Assembly: GCF_037126465.1 (NCBI RefSeq)
Contig: NW_026999482.1
Location: 62,001 to 126,000 of the forward strand
DNA from: Ornithodoros turicata
Taxonomy: Eukaryota > Arthropoda > Arachnida > Ixodida > Argasidae
Length of the DNA: 64,000 bases
Direction of reading: 5' to 3'
Under the pieces are notes generated by a model. It searched no databases. It saw only the letters and a program-made list of their open reading frames with translations, and was not told the origin of the DNA. The first letter of the stretch is position 1, and every line of letters starts with the position of its first letter. Of this stretch, positions 22,301 through 31,300 are shown in pieces. The position numbers and the translations under genes are program-made.

Positions 22301-25300
22301 AGCAAACACTCTGTATACGAATTCACTCTGTACTTTACTGAGGCATGGAGGTGCTATAGAAAAGACCATCTGTGACTTTCTTGTTTTTTAAATTCGAGTT
22401 TCTTCGATTACACCACATAAAGGTATGCCAACTGACCTCTTTAAAAGTTATCAATTTTAAAAAGTTGTTCCAACTTCTTAAAAAAGCTTCTACAAAAATT
22501 TCAACAACAACAACAACAAAAAAGTTTTGTAACCTTCATAGATGCAGCCTTATAATGAAATTTAGTGCCTAATAATGTGTCCCATTTTGCCAGATGCTAG
22601 CACCAGGTGAAGGGGACTGTCCGGCGGCAACCAAGGAAGACGAACGCATCAAGGCCTCTCCAGAGGGACAGCTCTTCCTTGAGAAGTACCACGTATGTTA
22701 AGACATTGCTTCCATTCTGTACTACGTGCATTATGTGTAGGGTCCTCAGTTTTCAGGTTTTATTTTAAATTTATAAATAAATAAATTTATTAAAACAAAC
22801 AGGCAATAATTCACTTGACAGAATGGCGTAAATGCAGGCTAGCTGGTGGATAAATTCCATGATAGGCAAGTCTGAGCGATGGGCAAGAAGAATAATTCAC
22901 TGTATTAACACTAAACACCCATTTACAAAAATAATAACTTGCTTGTTCAGGAGAGCATCACCCATCAATGAGCATAGAGGGCGCTGCTGGGCACCGCAAC
23001 TTTGAAAAGCTCTTTTTGACATCACAGCTACCTGTAGGCATGCACAACAGTGCAAGTGCAGCAGTTGATAGCGAGCTATATTGATCTTGGACAGAGTCCC
23101 AGTACTGGGATGTTTGAATGACTTAATCGCAAGCGTAGATTGCACTGTTCATCATCATCTCGCGCTCACGTTGGTGATAGCATGCCTCGTACATCATTGG
23201 CTGTTGCTGCATCCTTTCTTTCGCATGTTTAAATTTCGCATGCCTTGCTGATGCGAGATGCTCCCTTATCCGGTCGAAGAGTTATTTTGCCGGATCCGTA
23301 ACGATTGGAGCAATTGGATCGGATAGGATTGGATAAACATTGGAGCAATTTGCATTTCCGTCCGTCATTCTTCACGCTCGAAATCGAACCTGCATGCAAG
23401 CGTCCGCAAATCCAAAGCCGACGTACTTATCCCAGCAAAGTCGGACACCGCATGCGGCTGCAGTTGCAGTGCGATTGCAGTTATTTTGAATTTGTCTCAC
23501 TAGATGGTGCGGTGATAGCGAGCTATAGGTGGGCCACCAGACGCAAAGCGCTGACGCAGTTTTGGCAGTCTGGAGTGTTCACTGAGATTGCTGTAGTTCA
23601 TACGTTTGTGTGTGGATGAAGTCGTTTGCAAGCCTGGTCTACGGGTTTTATCGCACTCAACCTGAACTATTTTTATGTACAGGTTTCGCTAAGATAAACT
23701 TCGGGTTTTTTTCTGAAGATAAAACAAATAGAAACAGTACCGGGAAGGTAAAGTAGATGGGATAAATCGTGAAACTTTAAGAAATGTGTCTGCCTAATAT
23801 TTCCAATCGGCTATGCCTCTGTTTCAGCTCCTTCCGTGAGATGGTGACACGGTCGAATGCGGCGTTGCAGAGTCTCTGCATTCAGTTCCACTTGTTCACT
23901 TGGTTTCGATATCGTCTGCAACATCGCGTTCGACCGTTTCGCCATCTGGCGGAAGGAGCTGAAACACAGGTATAGCCGATTGGAAATATTAGGCAGCGGC
24001 GGTTTTTCAATTTTGACGATTTATCCGCAGAGAAACGGACCAATGGCAGTATTGGCATAAAAATTGAGGGCATAATACGTTTTCTAACATATACTTTAGC
24101 TTCCCGACTCTGTTTCTATTTGTTTTATCTCCGTTACAAACCCCAAAGTTCATCTTGGCGAACCCTCTAAATAGGGAGTAAAAACGGGCTTTATTGGGTT
24201 TTACTCAAAAACTGAGGGCCCTAATTATGCGGTAGAACCCTTTATAATAAACTGGCCGGGACTTGCGGATAACTTTACTATATCAGGTGTAGCTTTAAGA
24301 GAGTCGTAAATGGAGCAGGACAAGTCATTGAGAGATTTATTACAGTGCTATGTACAAACAGGAACTCTGCAGAGTTAGGAAAATGTCCCTATTCTTCACC
24401 AAAACAGAAACTGTCGATTGCAAAATGGCAGATTTGTCGGTGATTTGCTTACGCGTCAGTTCGTTCCTGTCCACCATTTGCAGCAAGACCACCCCTTGAA
24501 GCAGTGTCAACACTTTGCGTTTTCTGCCACAGTCCGCCGCAAACTTAACGTCACACACACAAATAGAAAACACATGTCGCGTCGCCAAATGGAGAACTGG
24601 GAAACACGTGCTGGGCGTGCAAAATCGGGCAGAAACTAGGAAGCTACCTCGCCTGTGCCGCTATCCGCTACACATTTCCGTGTCACATTCAGTGGATGGA
24701 CCAGGATGGACACAGTATTGGCTATTCCCTTTCCAGCTGATCGCAGCGTTAAAAAGAAAGCGGCACATAACATCCCCAGCGTCATCGACATGGCAGGATC
24801 CGACGTACGGAAACCCACATTCAGGTTCTCCGTTCTTTACTATAAGCGGTATCCTAGAATTTTTCTGTTTACTGTATCAGAAAAGTAAACCTTTGGGTCT
24901 ATAGAAATTCAATCGGGACTTTTCTTTTACTATAAGCGGAGTTACTATAACGAGGTTCTACTGTACACGGTTTTTAGTGGTTAACGAGACCACCACCACA
25001 ACTGAATGCTAATGGTATATTAGGTTATTACCAGGTTTTCTTTTTTTTTTTTTTTTTTCCTTTCTGTCCAGCAAGTCGCTTACAGCTAAAGGTGCACGTA
25101 TTGGACAAACATACATCTCACACAAATCATATCCCCAAGCACAGCACACTGTAACATCAAATGTGCTTCGCATAGTTTATTGTTGAGCTGTAATAATAAT
25201 TATATTAGATGTGCGAACAGATTGCACTAAATAGCGCATGTGATGCAACGAGATACGGGATGGGCATTTCGGGGAGAAATCTGATTTAGCCTGAATTGGA

Positions 25301-28300
25301 ACTGATTTCGGAGGAGGGGGGAATAATCGAGAAGAGTCAGGTTTAACACGAAAGAATCTGACAACATATCGTATTAACATACTGGCCAGGGATGGGCAAG
25401 TTACTCGACAAAAGGAACTCGTTACCAGTTAAGTTAGTGTGCAAAAAAATGTAATACGTTACTAACAAAGTTAGAGGCAATCAAAAATTAACTTTAAAGG
25501 AGTACAGAGGGCCATCCAAAAAATTTTCAGATTAAGACATCTGATGAAAGTCTGTGTGTCATTATACCGAATAGCGTGAAAGGTTTTGATGTGTGCAATT
25601 TGTTTCCCAGAAAAAAAAATCGCATAAACATAGCTCCGTGCGTTCACCCTTAACTCGCCACTCCAGCTATAACGAGGATGAGGAGGTATGATGGCACGTC
25701 ACCGATGACGGCATAAGGAGACTCGTTCTGGTTTGCCGGTCAGTAGGGGTCGCCTTGTCCCTTTGCCGCCGTAAACCTGTTTTGCCAGTTTTCCCGGAGA
25801 ATTGGGGATAGAAGGAGCGGCCGAAGCATTACCGAGCAAGGAGAAAGGCTTTATCAGAACCCCGAACAGCCTAGTAGCAGACGACAGCGGAGTAGCAGGC
25901 AACATTTCTCTAGGCCAATCAGCGAGCGTTCTCCTTAGAGCGTCAGCACGAGGTTCCAGGCAGATCACAGGCTGGTACTGCTCTTCACCACCGTTGCGCA
26001 CGGTCGCTTTTTGCGGCGTATTTTAAATTCAATTTCTGAGATAATTATGACTCTGTGGTGTAAATTACTTCGCATGGTACACCTTACTGGCCTACTTAAG
26101 TTTTATAGGAAGAAAACTGGGTGTTAAAAATGACTTCTGTGCTACGTTAAGTCACTAGGCTACGTTGTAAAAGTAACGAGTTACATTCAGCTTGCTTGCT
26201 ACCTAATATACACTTTTTAGTTCTTCACATTTCTATAATTAATTTAGATCTTTTTAGGTTAATTTAGATCCATGTACAAAAACTATGCCAGTATCTGATA
26301 TGACGAAACAAGCCTATCTTCTTTAGGAAGGGATTTCATGATTTGATCTCGTAATAAGGTTCTTGAACGGAGCACAAAATAAGCATTGAAAGTTTAGGTT
26401 CTACGAGTTATCCCCTACGCACATGTCGTACAACTGTGCCAAGTTGTAATTCTGCTACGCATTGCCATCTGTCAATTATAAATGCACTGCTCGTTGCCAT
26501 GATGAACGTCACGTGAGCCCCGTAACGTACGGCCAAAACAGAATTCGTAACGTTCACTGCTTGGAATGAAACTTGGAACTTCCCTCAAGTTACTTTGACA
26601 AAGTTACTGGACATCAAAAGCAATGAGTTAAAAAGTTCCGAAAAAAAGTAGCCTAGTTGCAGTAACGCGTTACCTCCAACACTGGTACTGGCAGTGTGGA
26701 ATACAATGCGCATTAGTGCTATTTGACGTAACATGCCATGAAGTTCTGCTGACCATGTCATGTCCTAGTGTTTGTTTGTAGGCTAGGCCAGCTCACACAG
26801 GAGAAAGGCAGTCGACTTGCTGATTGCTATGGTAGTTACGTCCCTGTCTTACAATGAGCAAAATCCTCGCGCTAAGGCAACGATAACAAAATCTATCGCA
26901 ATTTGTTTTTGAGGTTATTTATTTAATCCGACAAGAGATTATGGTTAATCTTTGTGCAGAAACTGTACGTCTACCTGACGGAAATGTCGGGATCAATCAT
27001 AAAAGATTGGTCAACGACGGAGCAACTTTTCAATACCCTTTACATCGAGGTGAGAGTTTGCACTGTCTCCGAGTTAGCCTCATTTTGGAAGCTTCCGCTT
27101 GGCTAATTTCTAACACCTACACTGTGTAGAAGCTGTACAATTTCACCTTGCCCAAGTGGACAGAGAAGGTGTGGTCCAATATGAGCTACCAGTACGACCA
27201 GAGTTTTGTTTTTTATGCCAAGACTCCACTGCTTCAGAGGCTACGTGCAGGTAAGACATACTTTTTTATTTTGAAGCGTGGTTTCTGGAAAAGACTATTC
27301 TGATACCCCATTTCGCCTCGTTACATTATGCCGGGAATTGTTCTCGTGTTACTGTATTTTCTCGAATCTAAGACAACCTCGAATGTAAGACGACCCCCCG
27401 AGTTTAGGGTACACGTATTTGGAAAAAAAAGTAAACGGGGATTGGGAGGCAGAATAGCAGTTGGAATCAATGCGCAATACAATTTATTTATCATCACCTT
27501 CTGCACTACTGCGATCTTTGTTGCTAACTGCACACAGCTCATTGTCCTCCGTTCCGTCCAAAAAGTTAGACAAACCATATTTCTTTAGAGTGTGCACCAC
27601 CGACGTCGTCGTCAGGCACATTGTGCCAAGTGTCGAAAATTCACTGCGCTGGCACAATTTTTGATCGCTCCCTGTTGTTTTAGCCACCTCGTAACACTTA
27701 TACAGTCAAACTCCTTTATAGCGAACACCTTTTTAACGAAAATACCACTACAGCAAATTTTTTTTGCTGGCCCACTGGAGCCTATAGGTCCAATAATAGA
27801 CATCCTTTTTAACGAAAATACCTTTACTGCGATTTTTTTTTTTTGCTGTCCCCTGAGTTTCGTTGTAAAGGAGTTTGACTGTATTTCCGATACTTGAACC
27901 GCCTTGCCACCGCTAAAATGTTGCTGTCTTTACGAAAGTGTTAACTTTTCATCAAAACGCCAGAGACCGACACCGTGACAGCAAACGAGGAATGAATGCC
28001 GTCCCGGCCGTCCCCAGTGTGCCCGTATTGCCGTACTTGCATTGCGCTGATGACGAAACACGTGATATCGGTCACTCCGCGCTATTGGCCTGTCCCGTCA
28101 CCCGCTTCCACCTCTCCCCCCTCCGACCTCGTTGTGGTGCGCATATTTGAATATAAGACGACCCCCGACTTTGGAACACTGGATTTTTGAAAAAAAAAAA
28201 AAAAGATTGTCTTATAATCGAGAAAATAGGTATGTATCAGTGCGTTCAGTACCTGGGAGAGTTTTTTTTTTTAATTCTGCGCTAGACATGGAGAGATGAC

Positions 28301-31300
28301 AAGAGGTAGCGGGGGACGGGGGGTTAGCGTGCGTCCAGGGCCGACTTCAGGGGGAAAACTGTGCCGAAAACCTTGAGGGTGCTATAGGTTGTAAAGTGCT
28401 GCTGTACAAACCATTTGCAGGTCCGTTGCTTGGCGACATCACAGCACATATGGCGGCGATATCTGAGAATAAATCTGAGAACAACTACAAAGTCTACATG
28501 TATTCCAGTGTGAGTTTTCAAGACATTTTGTTTTTTCCCTGCTTTAGCTGACATGCTTTCACTGCACGTTTTAGGTGCGCCGAAATATTGATGGTGTAGC
28601 CTTTCGCAGTCGTTTCTCAGACCACAGGATGTTTTTACGTGCACTGCAGGAAGCTGTTGATGTTGGAGATGTTGAAGCTGTTGAAGATGTTCCTCCTTTT
28701 TGCTTTTACTGGCATCGTGCAGGCCTTCTGTGTAGGGTTGCCACTTTTGGCTGTCAGAGACACCGGCTGAGTGAATGAGGAGGAAGGGGGGGGGAGGAAA
28801 TTTGTGATTGGGCGAGGGAAACAGTGAGGGTGGGAGAGGGTGAGGTAAATTCTTGAGGAGCGACGTGGCACATTTAGCAGTGTGTGCGTAAGCAAATGGT
28901 GTCCGCGCTCCCGTTGCGACTCCGCGTGGTTGAATGTGCACCGAAAAAGGGGTTGAAGTAACTAGATTAACGTCGAAAACTTCTTAAATCACGTCCCGAA
29001 ACCCAGGAATGTTGTCAGAATTTCCCCATGAAATTCCTCCTTATGCAAAGTACCGGCAAAATGCTGCCGGTTTTGCGTTTCAACCGGCAACCAGCAAGAG
29101 GAGCAAATGACCGGCCACGTGGAAACCCTATTTCTGCGCGAAGCACTCTTTCCCGACAGTGGATGTCTTATCTTTGCCGAATTGGTCTGTGTAGCTACCA
29201 TGAGTATTGTGAGAGCCTTATGTGTTGGGGGTTAAATGTGGTAACACTCTTCTTTCAAAACTTATGCTTAATTCTACTGTAAAATCTGATCATCTGCAGT
29301 ACAGTAAAAATCCTTTAGTAGAGTGAAATTGTTCAGACTGCTAAAAACTCCACTGTATCACAAAAAACCTCAATATATCAATAGTTAATATACCAGTAGT
29401 TAATGGTTGGAAACTCGATGCACAGGTTTGCATCACTACACGCATATCCTCACTACGTGCATGTTTACTATGTGGAGGTTCTGCTGCATTGTGAAAAATT
29501 TGTGTTTGTCTACTGCTTTAAGTCAAACCTAAATAAGCTAATTCTCAGTTTTATGCTTAAAATACGTAATATTTTACAAAATATGTAAAATGCCACGTTG
29601 ACAATGATACATAACTTCCCATGATCAAAAAGCAGCTTAGCTCTGCAGCATCTACCCTGTGCTTGTCCTTGCAGCACGACACAGAAATAGCATCTCTGAG
29701 GGAGGCCCTCGAAATCTTCAACAACAAGGCCCCAGAGTACTGCTCCACGGTTATCTTTGAACTGTGGCGGGAGGCAGACAACACCTATTCCGTAGATACC
29801 TACACGCTGGATGCAAACCACATGGATCCGCAGCCTCTGACCATTCCAGGGTGTGGCACCCAAAGTTGCCCCTTGCCAACATTCCTCAAAGTTGCCCGTG
29901 CCAAGGTGCCCGCTGATTGGGCACAAGAGTGTGGACTGAAGAAACTCATTACATTTTCTACTACAGGCGAGTTTTTGTCGTCGTATTCACGAAGTGCATT
30001 TCCTAGCTTGACTTCCGACAACAAAGGTACAGCACAAGGTAGCAGACTGATTTTCCGAACTTCCGGTGTCTGAATTAATACTACAACGGTCTGAAAAATC
30101 CAACGGTCCCTAAATTGTTGGTAAATTGGTTAATCAGGGTGTCTACCAACCTGGAAAACCTGTAAAACAGGGAAAATGTCAGGGATTTTTGATGCGACTG
30201 GAAAAGTCAGGGGATTGTCAGGGAATTTGCCAAAAAGGCAGCTGAAGTCAGGGCAAATCGCGGACAAGTGCCGTCACAAAGTGCAGTGAATCGCGAGTGC
30301 TGATGAGTGGTTGAGCACCCACGCCGCAGCAAGCGTTTCCGCGAGTAGCATTCGCCAATACGACAAGTTCAAAGGCAGAAAAGTATAGGGGCAGTCTTAC
30401 TAATTGCTCAATAAATGATCTGTTTCATGAATGATCTGTGTCAAAACGTAGCAGCAGTCACCTAGTTCCCTTTTGTTTTGGTCAGGGAATTTACTTGCTA
30501 TAGTCGGTGAAAACCTGGAAAAGTCAGGAGATTTGAAGGTTGCAGTTTAGTAGACACCCTGTTAATTTCAATCGGAAATTGGTTAATTTCACCTCAACTG
30601 CACTAAAGAAGTCCCCTGCCGCATGTGTGTGTGTGATGATACCCGCTTGTATTTCCGCGAGCGTGAGTGTTCGTGGTACCGGCAACGCGTTGGTAGCTGG
30701 TTAACAGTGAGAGGGCGCCCCAAACAAACTCAACGAGCGGGTGCCCACTCCGAAAGGCGCCGCCACAACGGCTATGATTCAAAATTTTTAGAGCAGCCTT
30801 ACCTGGGATTCCAATTACCAATTCAATCCAAGCGTACAATCCAAAATTGTGCCTTCGATGTTGCCGCCATAGTGCCCAATATTGTCGTACATATTGTTCC
30901 TTGTCCGCAAGCGTTTCAGTTCTGAAAATCATGCCTTCAGACTTTGACCTGACAGGAAAAACTGTAGTTAAAAATGTGCTAATCTTACGCTGTTAATCCT
31001 ACGCTGTTATCCTGTTAATGCACGGCTCCTCGTGGCAGTTCAAAGTATCGAACGAGTCTGAATAATTTGCGTCCGAAAAGTCAAGTCTGCTACTGCAAGT
31101 GGTATACATCATGGTTCGCGAATTCAGGTGGAGGCATGTTTTTCGCTACATTAAGGGGGCACCGACGTGCAAACATTATTCCTAGTGAAAGATGCCATTA
31201 CCTTGACACTAACACAAAAGTAAAAAAAAGGAGAGGCCTCTGATTGGTCTTCTCAAACGATCTCCCGTGCTGAGTGGACGAATTGTTTGAATGGGAGACC

